A DNA stretch of 64,000 bases from Gaetbulibacter sp. 4G1 (GCF_002741945.1 NZ_MDVN01000022.1:682001-746000), one strand, 5' to 3'. Positions 43,053-52,696 are shown, numbered from the stretch's first letter. Numbers and translations: made by a program. Notes: a model not told the origin generated them from the sequence alone.

Positions 43053-43544
43053 TTAATAATACAAACCATTCTCTTTTATAGATTGAATTGCTTTTTTTTC
43101 ATGGCTTTCTAAAGTATCAAACAATTCTTTATCTAGATTAGATTTTACGCCAATAAAAACCATTTTGAAATCCTTTAAAACTTCATTAAAAATTAGTTTT
43201 ACTCTTTCCAAATGATAATCTGAAGTGATTACGGTTAAGTAACTATTTTCGATATTTTGTATTATAGGTTTAATTTTTACAGCATCATCAACTGTGTTTG
43301 ATGATAAAGCAAAGTCTAAAAAAGCGCTCTCCGAAACCCCATTTTTAATAAGGTAAGTTTTGGAATATTCGGCATGAGGACTTTGGGTTGTATTAAAATG
43401 ATCTCCCCATCCGCCAGTACAAAGAATTTGTTTTCCTTCTAGGTAGTTTTCTAAACAGTAATTTAACCTGCTTTTTGAAATATTACTTAAAATGCCTTCA
43501 GGTGAGTTTGGAGACCCTAGAACAATTAAAACTTCTTTTTTCAT
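43053..43544 (-). CDS. YdcF/DUF218 family protein
   Basis: A 163-residue protein. EVLIVLGSPNSPEGILSNISKSRLNYCLENYL opens the DUF218 fold, followed by ILCTGGWGD, the SSNTVDDAVKIKP stretch and LTVITSDYHLERVKLIF, all family hallmarks. Members bind nucleotides such as SAM or act on peptidoglycan precursors; the role here is not known. It lies 66 bases downstream of the SPFH gene on the minus strand, beyond its terminator. Confidence 0.85.
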   Translation of the reverse strand: MKKEVLIVLGSPNSPEGILSNISKSRLNYCLENYLEGKQILCTGGWGDHFNTTQSPHAEYSKTYLIKNGVSESAFLDFALSSNTVDDAVKIKPIIQNIENSYLTVITSDYHLERVKLIFNEVLKDFKMVFIGVKSNLDKELFDTLESHEKKAIQSIKENGLYY

Positions 43545-43564
43545 GAGTTATATAAACAAAATAA

Positions 43565-43592
43565 AGCCCTCTAAGTATAAATTTAGAGGGCT
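43565..43592 (-). terminator. Terminator after the SPFH gene
   Basis: AGCCCTCTAA (43565-43574) pairs with TTTAGAGGGCT (43582-43592). On the minus strand it is followed by TTTATTTTG. It lies between two same-strand genes. Confidence 0.75.
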
Positions 43593-43610
43593 GGTTTTTT
43601 AAAAACAAAG

Positions 43611-44534
43611 TTATTCGTTTTTATTCTTTTTAGAATTCTTCATGGCCTCACCAATCTGGTTACTAGCAGTAAAACTAGCTACCATATCATTTAGCATTTG
43701 ACTACCAGCTTGTGGCGAATTTGGTAGTAAAATTAAGTTGCTATTGGTTTCTTGACCTATTGATTGAAGTGTATCATAATGTTGTGTTACTACAATTAAA
43801 GCAGATGCTTCCTGACTGTTAATACCAACTTTGTTTAACACCTCTACAGACTCTTCTAAACCGCGAGCAATTTCTCTACGTTGGTCAGCAATACCTTGAC
43901 CTTGCAAACGCTTGCTTTCTGCTTCAGCCTTCGCTTTTTCAACAATTAAAATACGAGCAGCATCTCCTTCAAATTGAGCTGCAATTTTTTCGCGTTCAGA
44001 AGCATTAATACGATTCATTGCTTCTTTTACTTGGCTATCAGGGTCAATATCAGTTACTAATGTTTTAATAATATCATAACCATAGGTCATCATCGCTTCG
44101 TTTAACTCTCTTTTTACAGCTATAGCAATATCGTCTTTTTTTACAAACACATCATCTAGTTTCATTTTTGGAACTTCAGCACGCACCACATCAAAAACAT
44201 AAGAGGTGATTTGATCGTGAGGATAATCTAACTTGTAGAAAGCATCATACACTTTGTCTCTAATCACTTTGTATTGTACAGAAACTTTTAGTTTTACAAA
44301 TACATCGTCTAAAGTTTTAGTTTCAATAATAACATCTAGTTGTTGAATTTTTAAGCTTAATCGACCAGCAATTCGATCTACTAAAGGAATCTTCATTTGT
44401 AAACCAGAATGTCGAATACTTTGAAATTTACCAAAACGCTCAACAATCACTGCGGTTTGTTGTTTAACAATAAAGAATGCAGAGATTAATATGATTAATC
44501 CAAAAAGAATAACGGGGATAAAAAATAAGTTCAT
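43611..44534 (-). CDS. SPFH/Band 7 (stomatin-like) membrane protein
   Basis: A 307-residue protein with one N-terminal membrane segment (FFIPVILFGLIILISAFFIV). The SPFH domain follows (QTAVIVERFGKFQSIRHSGLQMKIPLVDRIAGRLSLKIQQLDV), then the long helical region EREKIAAQFEGDAARILIVEKAKAEAESKRLQGQGIADQRREIARGL. Members form oligomeric rings in the inner membrane and regulate proteases and membrane domains. The ATG at 44534 is chosen; an earlier in-frame start at 44573 adds a non-conserved stretch. Confidence 0.93.
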   Translation of the reverse strand: MNLFFIPVILFGLIILISAFFIVKQQTAVIVERFGKFQSIRHSGLQMKIPLVDRIAGRLSLKIQQLDVIIETKTLDDVFVKLKVSVQYKVIRDKVYDAFYKLDYPHDQITSYVFDVVRAEVPKMKLDDVFVKKDDIAIAVKRELNEAMMTYGYDIIKTLVTDIDPDSQVKEAMNRINASEREKIAAQFEGDAARILIVEKAKAEAESKRLQGQGIADQRREIARGLEESVEVLNKVGINSQEASALIVVTQHYDTLQSIGQETNSNLILLPNSPQAGSQMLNDMVASFTASNQIGEAMKNSKKNKNE

Positions 44535-44609
44535 AATAAATTTATTAAAATGGTTAGAAAAATTAAGATACAAAAATTATACTATATTTGGTTGTTTATA
44601 ACCCAAACT

Positions 44610-45299
44610 ATGAAATATAATCCGCTTTTCTTATTAGTAGCTATTTTACTATGTTTTGTTACAAAAAGTTTTTCGCAAAAAGGAAACTATCGCATTACTA
44701 ACGGCTTTGGGGTAGTGGGAGGCATTACTCAATTTGATATTACTACAGACAATTTTATAACTAAAGAATCAAACGGATTTGTTGGAGGCTTAACAGCAAC
44801 TGTTAATATTCCGGTTAGGTGGTACGACATAAGTTTTGGAATGCAGCTTTCTGAAAACACCATTGAAATTTCAGCAAGACCAAGCATGTTAAGTAACAGC
44901 AACCCTAACGAATTTATTAAATATAAAATGTTTGCTGCTCAAGTAGCGATGCTAATGCACATAAAAATAATTCCAAACCATTTTACTATTGATTTAGGGC
45001 CCATGCTTCAATACAACGGGGAACTAGAGCTTAAAGAGGATGCAAAGAAAGGTTATTATATAAATAATTATAGCAATTTAATAGCGGGAGATATTTCAAG
45101 TATATCTCAATTTAACATAAATGGGGCTATAGGAGCATCAATTGGTATAAAAAACTTTAAGTTAAAAGCTCAATATATTTATGGTTTTACTAATATTTTA
45201 AAGAAGCTAAATTCTCAAAGCCTTGATACTTCTGGGGGTGCTACAAGTTTTAAAGGAAATCAAACCATGTTAGTTTTAGGAGGAATAATTTCGTTTTAG
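44610..45299 (+). CDS. PorT-like outer-membrane beta-barrel protein
   Basis: A 229-residue outer-membrane protein with a signal peptide (MKYNPLFLLVAILLCFVTKSFSQ). The mature part starts KGNYRITNGFGVVGGITQFDITTDNF and shows alternating amphipathic strands, ending LVLGGIISF with the aromatic last residue typical of barrels. It resembles the PorT/beta-barrel family of Bacteroidota; PorT proper belongs to the type IX system, but this could be a paralogue. The ATG at 44610 follows a longer non-conserved in-frame leader. Confidence 0.78.
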   Translation: MKYNPLFLLVAILLCFVTKSFSQKGNYRITNGFGVVGGITQFDITTDNFITKESNGFVGGLTATVNIPVRWYDISFGMQLSENTIEISARPSMLSNSNPNEFIKYKMFAAQVAMLMHIKIIPNHFTIDLGPMLQYNGELELKEDAKKGYYINNYSNLIAGDISSISQFNINGAIGASIGIKNFKLKAQYIYGFTNILKKLNSQSLDTSGGATSFKGNQTMLVLGGIISF

Positions 45300-45304
45300 C
45301 TGTT

Positions 45305-46816
45305 TTATAAAATAGCAACCATTTTCTCTAAACGCTTAACGCTTTCGTTTTTGCCAATTAAAAACATAATATCAAAAACATCAGGTCCTTTTAACGCACC
45401 AACTAGAGCTAAACGTAATGGCATCATAACTTTTCCAAAGCCAATTTCATTAGATGTAATCCAGCCTTTAATATTGGTTTGAAGATTTTCTACAGTAAAG
45501 TCTTCAACATTGTTTATTATAGAAATTAATTCAGTCATTAATTCCTTAGTGCCGTCTTTAAATGCTTTTTTTGATGCCTTTTCATCAAAAGATGTTGGTG
45601 GAGTAAAAAAGAAATGACTTAATTCCCAAAAATCAGAAATAAAAGTAGCGCGTTCTTTTATTAAACTAATAACCATTGAAATATAGTTTGCATCAATATT
45701 TGCTAATTCTGAATGATCATTTTTAAAGGCTTCAGCTAGCTTATCATTATTTTGTTCTTGCATGTAATGATGATTAAACCATTTGGTTTTATCGGGATCA
45801 AAACGTGCTCCGGCTTTATTAATTTTTGCTAAATCAAAAGCGTTTACTAGCTCTTCAAGATTAAATATTTCTTGTTCTGTTCCCGGATTCCAACCTAAAA
45901 AAGCTAAGAAATTAACAACAGCTTCTGGGAAATATCCAGCTTCCTTGTAGCCAATAGAAAGCTCGTTAGTGTTCTTGTCCAACCAGTTTAAAGGAAACAC
46001 AGGTATCCCTAATTTAGAAGCATGCCTTTTACTTAATTTTCCTTTCCCTGTTGGGTTCATTATTAATGGTAAATGTGCAAATTCTGGAGCTTCCCAACCA
46101 AAAGCTTTATATAGTTGATAGTGTAGTGCTAAACTTGGCAACCATTCTTCACCACGTATAACATGCGATATTTCCATTAAATGATCATCAACAATATTGG
46201 CTAAATGGTAGGTTGGCATGCCATCACTTTTAAACAACACTTTATCATCTAAAATATTTGTATCTATTTTAATGTCACCACGAATAATATCATTTAAATG
46301 AAGTGTTTCGTCTTGGGGAGATTTAAATCGAATAACATAATCTTCGCCATCATCTAATTTTGCTTGAGTTTCTTCTGCGCTAAGTGATAATGAATTATTT
46401 AGTTTTTGGCGATTATGCCAGTTATAAATAAAGGTTTTTCCTTTAGCTTCATGATCCTTTCTATGAAGATCTAAAGTTTCAGCAGTATCAAAAGCATAAT
46501 ATGCATTGCCAGAAGCAATTAATTCATCTGCATATTGTTTGTATAAATGTTTGCGCTCGCTTTGTCTGTATGGTCCAAATTTTTCGTTTTTGTTTACACC
46601 TTCATCATAAGGCATTCCACACCAATTTAAAGCATCAACAATATATTGTTCTGCCCCTTCAACATATCTATTTTGGTCGGTATCTTCAATTCTTAGAATG
46701 AAAGTGCCGTTGTGTTTTTTGGCAAATAAATAATTAAATAGAGCTGTACGAACTCCGCCAATATGTAAAGGTCCTGTTGGGCTTGGTGCAAAACGCACGC
46801 GAACGTTTTTGGTCAT
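45305..46816 (-). CDS. gltX: Glutamyl-tRNA synthetase
   Basis: A 503-residue class I synthetase that charges tRNA-Glu. Motifs: RFAPSPTGPLHIGGVRTALFN (HIGH), IRIEDTDQNR, SHVIRGEEWLPSLALH, and the KMSKS-type stretch GKGKLSKRHAS. The C-terminal anticodon-binding cage is complete. It converges on the PorT-like gene. Its promoter reads TATCTTTG 18 bases upstream of the ATG. Confidence 0.96.
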   Translation of the reverse strand: MTKNVRVRFAPSPTGPLHIGGVRTALFNYLFAKKHNGTFILRIEDTDQNRYVEGAEQYIVDALNWCGMPYDEGVNKNEKFGPYRQSERKHLYKQYADELIASGNAYYAFDTAETLDLHRKDHEAKGKTFIYNWHNRQKLNNSLSLSAEETQAKLDDGEDYVIRFKSPQDETLHLNDIIRGDIKIDTNILDDKVLFKSDGMPTYHLANIVDDHLMEISHVIRGEEWLPSLALHYQLYKAFGWEAPEFAHLPLIMNPTGKGKLSKRHASKLGIPVFPLNWLDKNTNELSIGYKEAGYFPEAVVNFLAFLGWNPGTEQEIFNLEELVNAFDLAKINKAGARFDPDKTKWFNHHYMQEQNNDKLAEAFKNDHSELANIDANYISMVISLIKERATFISDFWELSHFFFTPPTSFDEKASKKAFKDGTKELMTELISIINNVEDFTVENLQTNIKGWITSNEIGFGKVMMPLRLALVGALKGPDVFDIMFLIGKNESVKRLEKMVAIL

Positions 46817-46834
46817 GTTTTTAATTTATGACTG

Positions 46835-46842
46835 CAAAGATA
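46835..46842 (-). promoter_or_regulatory. Candidate -7 element for gltX
   Basis: Minus-strand TATCTTTG is an exact TAnnTTTG match, about 19 bases before the gltX ATG. Confidence 0.6.
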
Positions 46843-46916
46843 CAATTAACACTTAATTATAAACCTTATAAAAATAAAATTGTAGTTTAGTATGTTAAAT
46901 GCCTTAAATACTATAA

Positions 46917-49900
46917 TTGAATACTTTTAATAATATACAAACCAAGCTCGAACAATTTATTAACCGTTATTATACTAACGAGCTAATAAAAGGCACTATT
47001 TTGTTTGTTGCCATTGGGCTACTTTACTTTTTGTTTACATTATTTATTGAGTATGTTTTATGGTTAAACCCCTTAGCGAGAACCATTTTGTTTTGGATGT
47101 TTATTTTAGTTGAGGTTGTTTTGCTTGCTAAGTTTGTTGTTAGCCCATTAGCAAAATTAGTGAAACTCAAAAAAGGCATAAATTATATTGATGCTTCAAA
47201 AATTATTGGAAAACATTTTCCTGAGGTAAATGATAAGTTATTGAATGTTCTTCAGCTTAAAGAAAATCAATCAGAGTCAGAATTATTGCTGGCAAGTATT
47301 GAACAAAAATCATTAGAATTAAAGCCTATTCCGTTTAAATTAGCTATTAATTTTAAAAAGAACACCGTTTATTTAAAATACGCTGCAATTCCTATTTTAA
47401 TTATTTTAATTACGTTTTTAACAGGGCATTCTAATTGGTTTAGCGATAGCTACGAGCGCGTTGTTCATTATAAAACAGCCTATCAACCGCCAGCACCATT
47501 TGAGTTTTTTGTAGTTAATAATGATTTGAAAGTTATTGAAAATAAAGATTTTAAATTACAAGTTAAAACTGCTGGCGATGTAATTCCAGAAAATGTGCAA
47601 ATACTTTATAACAACGAAAGCTATTTTTTAAAACAAAAAAACATAGGAGAGTTTGAATATATATTTTCACAGCCAAAAACAAATATTGAGTTTCAATTAA
47701 CAGCGAATGATATAACTTCAAAACCTTACACATTAAGCATTGTAGAAACCCCTTCGTTATTGAGCTTTGAAATGGTATTAGATTACCCAAATCACACTAA
47801 AAAGAAGAATGATATTTTAAAAAGCACAGGAAATGCTATAGTGCCAGAAGGCACTAATGTAACATGGTTGCTCAAAACAAGATCTACCGATAATGTGCAT
47901 TTGTATAGCAAAGACACGCTAAACTTTTCTACTGATGAATCTAATAATTTTAAGTTGTCTAAACAACTCTATAATCATTTAAACTATAGTTTAAGCACCA
48001 GCAATGCTAATCTTAAAAATTACGAAAACCTTACTTTTAGAATAGATGTGGTTAAAGACGAATACCCGGAGCTTAACTTAAAAATGGAGGTTGATAGTTT
48101 AGATTTGCAAACACTTTATTTTTATGGTCAAATAAGTGATGATTATGGCTTTAGTAAGCTTCAAATGGTTTATTATCCAATAAATAATGAATCGAAAAAA
48201 CAAATAGAAAACATACCAATATCTAAAACTAATATTGATGACTTTATTACAGCGTTCCCTAATAATTTAAATATTGAAGAAGGTATAGGTTATGAATTGT
48301 ATTTTCAAGTATTTGATAATGATGTAGTTAACAGATATAAGCAAACAAAAAGCAATGTATTTACCTATAGAAAAAGAACTAAAGAAGAAGAAGAGCAAAA
48401 GCAATTGGATGAACAAAACGAAACAATTAAAGATTTAAACAAATCTTTAGAAAAGTTTGAAGAACAAGAAAAAAAGCTTGAAGAGTTATCTAAAAACCAA
48501 AAAGAAAAATCAAATTTAAATTTTAATGATAAAAAGAAATTAGAGTCATTTTTAAAGCGTCAGAAGCAGCAAGATGAGATGATGAAAAACTTTAACAAAA
48601 AGCTTAAAGATAACTTAGATAATTTCCAAAAAGAAAAACTTGAAGAAGATGCTTTTAAAGAAGATTTGAAAAAACGTTTAAAAGAAAATGAAGAGCAATT
48701 AAAAAAAGACGAAAAGCTTTTGGAGGAATTAAAAAAAATCCAAGAAAAAATAAACAAAGAAGAGTTAACTCAAAAATTAGAACAACTAGCAAAACAGAAC
48801 AAGAATAAAAAAAGAAGCTTGCAGCAATTACTAGAGCTCACTAAAAGGTTTTATGTTGAGAAGAAACTAGAAAAGCTTAAAAGTGATTTGGAAAGTTTAG
48901 CAGAGGAGCAAGAAGAATTATCAAACAAAGAAGATGAAGAGAATACCAAGGAAGCACAGGATAAATTAAACGAAGAATTTAAAAAGCTTAAAGAAGCCCT
49001 TGAGCAGCTAGAGAAGGATAGTAAGGCCTTAAAAAAACCCATTGATATTCCGAGAGATAAATTAGACGAAAAGGAAATTAGTGATGAACAGAAAAAAGCT
49101 TCTGAAGAATTAGAGAAAAGTGAGGAGCAAAAAAGCAATGAACAACAGAAACCTAATAATAACGAAGATCAAAATAAAAAGAATGCTCAGAAAAATCAAA
49201 AGAAGGCGGCTCAAAAAATGAAGGAAATGAGTGAAAAAATGCAAAGTTCTATGAGTGGAGGTGAAGCCAATCAAATGCAGGAAGATGCCGAATCACTAAG
49301 GCAAATTCTTGATAATTTAGTGTTGTTTTCTTTTGACCAAGAAGCACTCATGAATCAATTTAAAACCATTGAAGTTAATCACAATAAATATGCATCTTTT
49401 TTAAGAAAACAACAAAACCTTAAAGAGCATTTTGAGCATATTGATGATAGTTTGTTTGCGTTATCATTACGTCAACCAAAATTATCAGAAACCGTTAACA
49501 AAGAAATAACAGAAGTTTTTTATAATATAGACAAAGCATTGAGTCTGTTGGCTGAAAACCAACTTTATCAAGGTGTTTCAAATCAGCAATTTACAATCAC
49601 GGCAGCTAATAATTTAGCCGATTTTTTAAGCGATGTTTTGGATAATATGCAGGAGAATATGAGCATGTCTCAAGGAAAAGGTGGAAAAGGAGATATGCAA
49701 CTTCCAGATATTATTATGAGTCAAGAACAACTCAATAAAATGATGGAAGAAGGAATGAAAAAAGGTAAAGGAGAGAAACCTGAAAAAGGCGAAGGTGAAA
49801 AAGATGGCAAAGGTGATAAAAAAGGACTAAATGAAGAGGGAGGGAAAGATGGCGATAAAGAAGGAAAAGGAAATCAAGGAAATCAAAATGGCTCTGAAGG

Positions 49901-50336
49901 AGAAGGGCTTAATGAAGATTTAAACGGCAAGTTATATGAGATTTATCAACAGCAACAAGAATTGCGAAACGCTTTACAAGAACGATTATCAAAAGAAGGC
50001 AAGGGAGCGAAAGGAAATGGTGAAGCGCTTTTAAAAAAAATGGAGGAGATTGAACTGGATTTATTAAACAAAGGTTTTACGAATCAAACTCTTCAAAAGA
50101 TGATGCAATTGAAGCATCAGCTCTTAAAAATGGAAAACGCCACTTTTCAACAAGGAGAGGATAACAAACGAGAGTCTGAATCAAATAAAAACAATTTTGA
50201 TAATAACACGAACAATCAAATCCCATCTGCTAAACAATATTTTAATACAACTGAAATATTGAATAGACAAACCTTACCTTTGCGTCAAATTTATAGAAAG
50301 AAAGTACAAGAGTATTTTAAAAAGGCAAATGATTGA
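46917..50336 (+). CDS. DUF4175 family membrane protein with very long coiled coil
   Basis: An 1139-residue protein. A TTG start is used (an in-frame stop lies directly before it). Two or three N-terminal membrane segments (GTILFVAIGLLYFLFTLFIEYVLWL; TILFWMFILVEVVLLAKFVV; later YLKYAAIPILIILITFL) are followed by a ~250-residue beta-rich periplasmic part. Residues ~480-780 are a Lys/Glu/Gln-rich coiled coil, and ~880-1040 are Gly/Lys/Glu low-complexity sequence. This is the layout of DUF4175 proteins in flavobacteria; function unknown. Its end overlaps ybeY by eight bases. Confidence 0.86.
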   Translation: MNTFNNIQTKLEQFINRYYTNELIKGTILFVAIGLLYFLFTLFIEYVLWLNPLARTILFWMFILVEVVLLAKFVVSPLAKLVKLKKGINYIDASKIIGKHFPEVNDKLLNVLQLKENQSESELLLASIEQKSLELKPIPFKLAINFKKNTVYLKYAAIPILIILITFLTGHSNWFSDSYERVVHYKTAYQPPAPFEFFVVNNDLKVIENKDFKLQVKTAGDVIPENVQILYNNESYFLKQKNIGEFEYIFSQPKTNIEFQLTANDITSKPYTLSIVETPSLLSFEMVLDYPNHTKKKNDILKSTGNAIVPEGTNVTWLLKTRSTDNVHLYSKDTLNFSTDESNNFKLSKQLYNHLNYSLSTSNANLKNYENLTFRIDVVKDEYPELNLKMEVDSLDLQTLYFYGQISDDYGFSKLQMVYYPINNESKKQIENIPISKTNIDDFITAFPNNLNIEEGIGYELYFQVFDNDVVNRYKQTKSNVFTYRKRTKEEEEQKQLDEQNETIKDLNKSLEKFEEQEKKLEELSKNQKEKSNLNFNDKKKLESFLKRQKQQDEMMKNFNKKLKDNLDNFQKEKLEEDAFKEDLKKRLKENEEQLKKDEKLLEELKKIQEKINKEELTQKLEQLAKQNKNKKRSLQQLLELTKRFYVEKKLEKLKSDLESLAEEQEELSNKEDEENTKEAQDKLNEEFKKLKEALEQLEKDSKALKKPIDIPRDKLDEKEISDEQKKASEELEKSEEQKSNEQQKPNNNEDQNKKNAQKNQKKAAQKMKEMSEKMQSSMSGGEANQMQEDAESLRQILDNLVLFSFDQEALMNQFKTIEVNHNKYASFLRKQQNLKEHFEHIDDSLFALSLRQPKLSETVNKEITEVFYNIDKALSLLAENQLYQGVSNQQFTITAANNLADFLSDVLDNMQENMSMSQGKGGKGDMQLPDIIMSQEQLNKMMEEGMKKGKGEKPEKGEGEKDGKGDKKGLNEEGGKDGDKEGKGNQGNQNGSEGEGLNEDLNGKLYEIYQQQQELRNALQERLSKEGKGAKGNGEALLKKMEEIELDLLNKGFTNQTLQKMMQLKHQLLKMENATFQQGEDNKRESESNKNNFDNNTNNQIPSAKQYFNTTEILNRQTLPLRQIYRKKVQEYFKKAND

Positions 50337-50739
50337 TTTTAATTACGAAACCGAATTTTTATTAGATAATTCTAACGAAGTTTCTGCTTGGATTTCTAAT
50401 GTAATTTCAGATGAAGGGTTTAAGGAAGGTGATATAAATTATGTTTTTTGTAATGATGATTACTTGCACAACATAAACGTAGAATTTCTTAATCATGATA
50501 CTTTAACCGATATTATTAGTTTCGATTATTCAGTCGGAAAAATAATACAAGGCGATATTTTTATATCTATAGAACGCGTAAAAGATAATGCTGCCGATTT
50601 TAAGGTTTCATTTCAAGAAGAGTTGCACCGAGTTATTATTCATGGTATTTTACATTATTGTGGCTATAAAGACAAGACAGATGAAGACGCTAAATTGATG
50701 AGGCAAAAAGAAAACCACCACTTAAAATCACTCAACTAA
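50329..50739 (+). CDS. ybeY: Endoribonuclease YbeY (rRNA maturation factor)
   Basis: A 136-residue UPF0054 enzyme for 16S rRNA 3'-end processing and ribosome quality control. The body reads NYVFCNDDYLHNINVEFLNHDTLTDIISFDYS, then GDIFISIERV and FQEELHRVIIHGILHYCGYKDKTDEDAKLMRQKE. The zinc motif is H-G-x-L-H, but where E. coli has the third His (GYDH) this protein has Asp (GYKDK). Start ATG inside the end of the DUF4175 gene, eight-base overlap. Confidence 0.92.
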   Translation: MIDFNYETEFLLDNSNEVSAWISNVISDEGFKEGDINYVFCNDDYLHNINVEFLNHDTLTDIISFDYSVGKIIQGDIFISIERVKDNAADFKVSFQEELHRVIIHGILHYCGYKDKTDEDAKLMRQKENHHLKSLN

Positions 50740-50757
50740 ATATTCAAGAATTCAGCG

Positions 50758-50765
50758 TATATTTG
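50758..50765 (+). promoter_or_regulatory. Candidate -7 element for mnmG
   Basis: TATATTTG fits TAnnTTTG. Transcription starting a few bases on would place the parS-like palindrome inside the mnmG 5' leader. Confidence 0.5.
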
Positions 50766-50783
50766 CACACTTAATTTAGACAG

Positions 50784-50799
50784 TGTTCCACGTGGAACG
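50784..50799. promoter_or_regulatory. parS-like ParB-binding site, left copy
   Basis: The perfect 14-bp palindrome GTTCCACGTGGAAC sits at 50785-50798, preceded by T. It matches the conserved bacterial parS (TGTTnCACGTGnAACA) at all but one outer base. It lies 20 bases upstream of the mnmG ATG. A second copy follows the same gene. Confidence 0.85.
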
Positions 50800-50817
50800 T
50801 TTTAAAGATTGAACAGT

Positions 50818-52689
50818 ATGTTTAACGAAGTATATGATGTTATTGTTGTTGGAGCAGGTCACGCAGGAAGTGAAGCCGCCGCCGCTGCTGCCAATATGGG
50901 AAGCAAAACATTACTTATTACAATGAATTTACAAAACATTGCACAAATGTCTTGTAACCCAGCCATGGGGGGTATTGCTAAAGGACAAATTGTTCGCGAG
51001 ATTGACGCGCTTGGTGGGTATAGTGGAATTGTTTCTGACACATCAGCTATTCAGTTTAAGATGCTAAACAAGTCTAAAGGACCGGCTATGTGGAGCCCGA
51101 GGGTACAGAGTGATAGAATGAGGTTTGCAGAAGATTGGAGGTTGCTTTTAGAAGCAACACAAAACCTTGATTTTTATCAAGACATGGTTTCTGGTTTATT
51201 GATTGAAAAAGACAAAGTTACTGGTGTTAAAACATCTTTAGGAATAGAAGTGAAAGCTAAATCTGTAGTGCTCACTAACGGCACTTTCTTAAATGGATTG
51301 ATTCATATCGGTGATAAAAATTTTGGAGGTGGTAGAGCGGGTGAAAGAGCAGCAACAGGAATTACTGAACAGTTAGTAGATTTAGGTTTCGATTCTGGAA
51401 GAATGAAAACAGGAACACCACCACGAGTAGATGGGAGATCATTGGATTATTCTAAAATGATTGAGCAACCTGGTGACGAGAACCCTGAAAAGTTTTCGTA
51501 TTTAGATACAACAAGACCTTTAAATAATCAACGTTCTTGTCACATGACATATACGAGCGAACTGGTACATGATTTACTTCGTGAAGGTTTTGAAAGATCA
51601 CCTATGTTTAATGGTCGAATTAAAAGCTTAGGACCTCGTTATTGTCCGTCAATAGAAGATAAGATTAATCGCTTTGCTGATAAAGATAGACATCAATTAT
51701 TTATTGAGCCTGAGGGATGGAATACTTGTGAGGTTTATGTAAATGGTTTCTCTACGTCGTTACCTGAAGATGTTCAGTTCAAGGCGTTGCGTTCTGTAGT
51801 TGGTTTCGAAGACGTTAAGTTTTTTAGACCAGGTTACGCGATTGAATACGACTATTTCCCGCCAACACAATTAAAGCACACTTTGGAAACTAAGCTGGTT
51901 AATGGGTTGTATTTCGCGGGTCAAATTAATGGCACAACGGGATATGAAGAAGCCGCTTCTCAAGGATTGATGGCGGGTATAAACGCAAGCCTTAAAGTAA
52001 GAGAAAAAGAAGCTTTTACTTTAAAAAGAGACGAGGCTTATATTGGTGTTTTGATAGATGATTTAATCACTAAAGGAACCGAAGAGCCATATAGAATGTT
52101 TACATCTAGGGCAGAATACAGGACGTTGTTGAGGCAAGATAATGCTGATTTAAGATTAACCCCTAAAGGATTTGAGTTAGGGTTGGCTTCTGAAAAGCGT
52201 TTAAAACGAATGGAGAAAAAACATGAAGATGCTGAGAAGTTTGTCAACTTTTTTAATGTAACAAGTGTGAAACCAGATGAGGTGAACCCAATCCTTGAAT
52301 TAAAAAATTCATCACCAGTTAAACAATCTGGTAAACTATTCAAGATATTTGCGAGACCAAATATTGATATGGATGATGTTAGAAAAGTAGAAAGTGTTGA
52401 GGCTTATATTCAAGAAAATAATTTGGATAGAGAGGTTATAGAACAAACAGAAATTCAAGTAAAATATTCAGGTTATATTGCCAAAGAAAAGAACAATGCA
52501 GATAAATTAAGTAGGCTGGAATATGTAAAAATCCCAGAAAATTTTGATTATTCTCAAATTAAATCTATGAGTTTTGAGGCTCGAGAAAAGCTTAAAAAAG
52601 TACAACCAACAACGGTGTCTCAGGCTTCAAGAATTAGCGGTGTTTCTCCTAACGATATTTCTGTTTTATTGGTTTATATGGGTAGATAA
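50818..52689 (+). CDS. mnmG: tRNA uridine-5-carboxymethylaminomethyl modification enzyme MnmG
   Basis: A 623-residue FAD enzyme that, with MnmE, modifies U34 of several tRNAs. Motifs: YDVIVVGAGHAGSEAAAAAANMG (FAD), MSCNPAMGGIAKGQIVREIDALGG, GTFLNGLIHIG, KTGTPPRVDGRSLDY, and LEYVKIPENFDYSQIKSMS near the C-terminus. The chosen ATG at 50818 follows a TTG nine bases before. It is bracketed by the two parS-like sites. The gene often lies close to oriC in bacteria, which fits. Confidence 0.97.
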   Translation: MFNEVYDVIVVGAGHAGSEAAAAAANMGSKTLLITMNLQNIAQMSCNPAMGGIAKGQIVREIDALGGYSGIVSDTSAIQFKMLNKSKGPAMWSPRVQSDRMRFAEDWRLLLEATQNLDFYQDMVSGLLIEKDKVTGVKTSLGIEVKAKSVVLTNGTFLNGLIHIGDKNFGGGRAGERAATGITEQLVDLGFDSGRMKTGTPPRVDGRSLDYSKMIEQPGDENPEKFSYLDTTRPLNNQRSCHMTYTSELVHDLLREGFERSPMFNGRIKSLGPRYCPSIEDKINRFADKDRHQLFIEPEGWNTCEVYVNGFSTSLPEDVQFKALRSVVGFEDVKFFRPGYAIEYDYFPPTQLKHTLETKLVNGLYFAGQINGTTGYEEAASQGLMAGINASLKVREKEAFTLKRDEAYIGVLIDDLITKGTEEPYRMFTSRAEYRTLLRQDNADLRLTPKGFELGLASEKRLKRMEKKHEDAEKFVNFFNVTSVKPDEVNPILELKNSSPVKQSGKLFKIFARPNIDMDDVRKVESVEAYIQENNLDREVIEQTEIQVKYSGYIAKEKNNADKLSRLEYVKIPENFDYSQIKSMSFEAREKLKKVQPTTVSQASRISGVSPNDISVLLVYMGR

Positions 52690-52696
52690 TATTCAA

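Noticed and set aside
48560-49138. Two minus-strand open frames rich in Ser and Phe opposite the DUF4175 gene
   Set aside because: They are mirror frames of the Lys/Glu-rich coiled coil (AAA/GAA codons read as TTT/TTC on the other strand), with no own signals.
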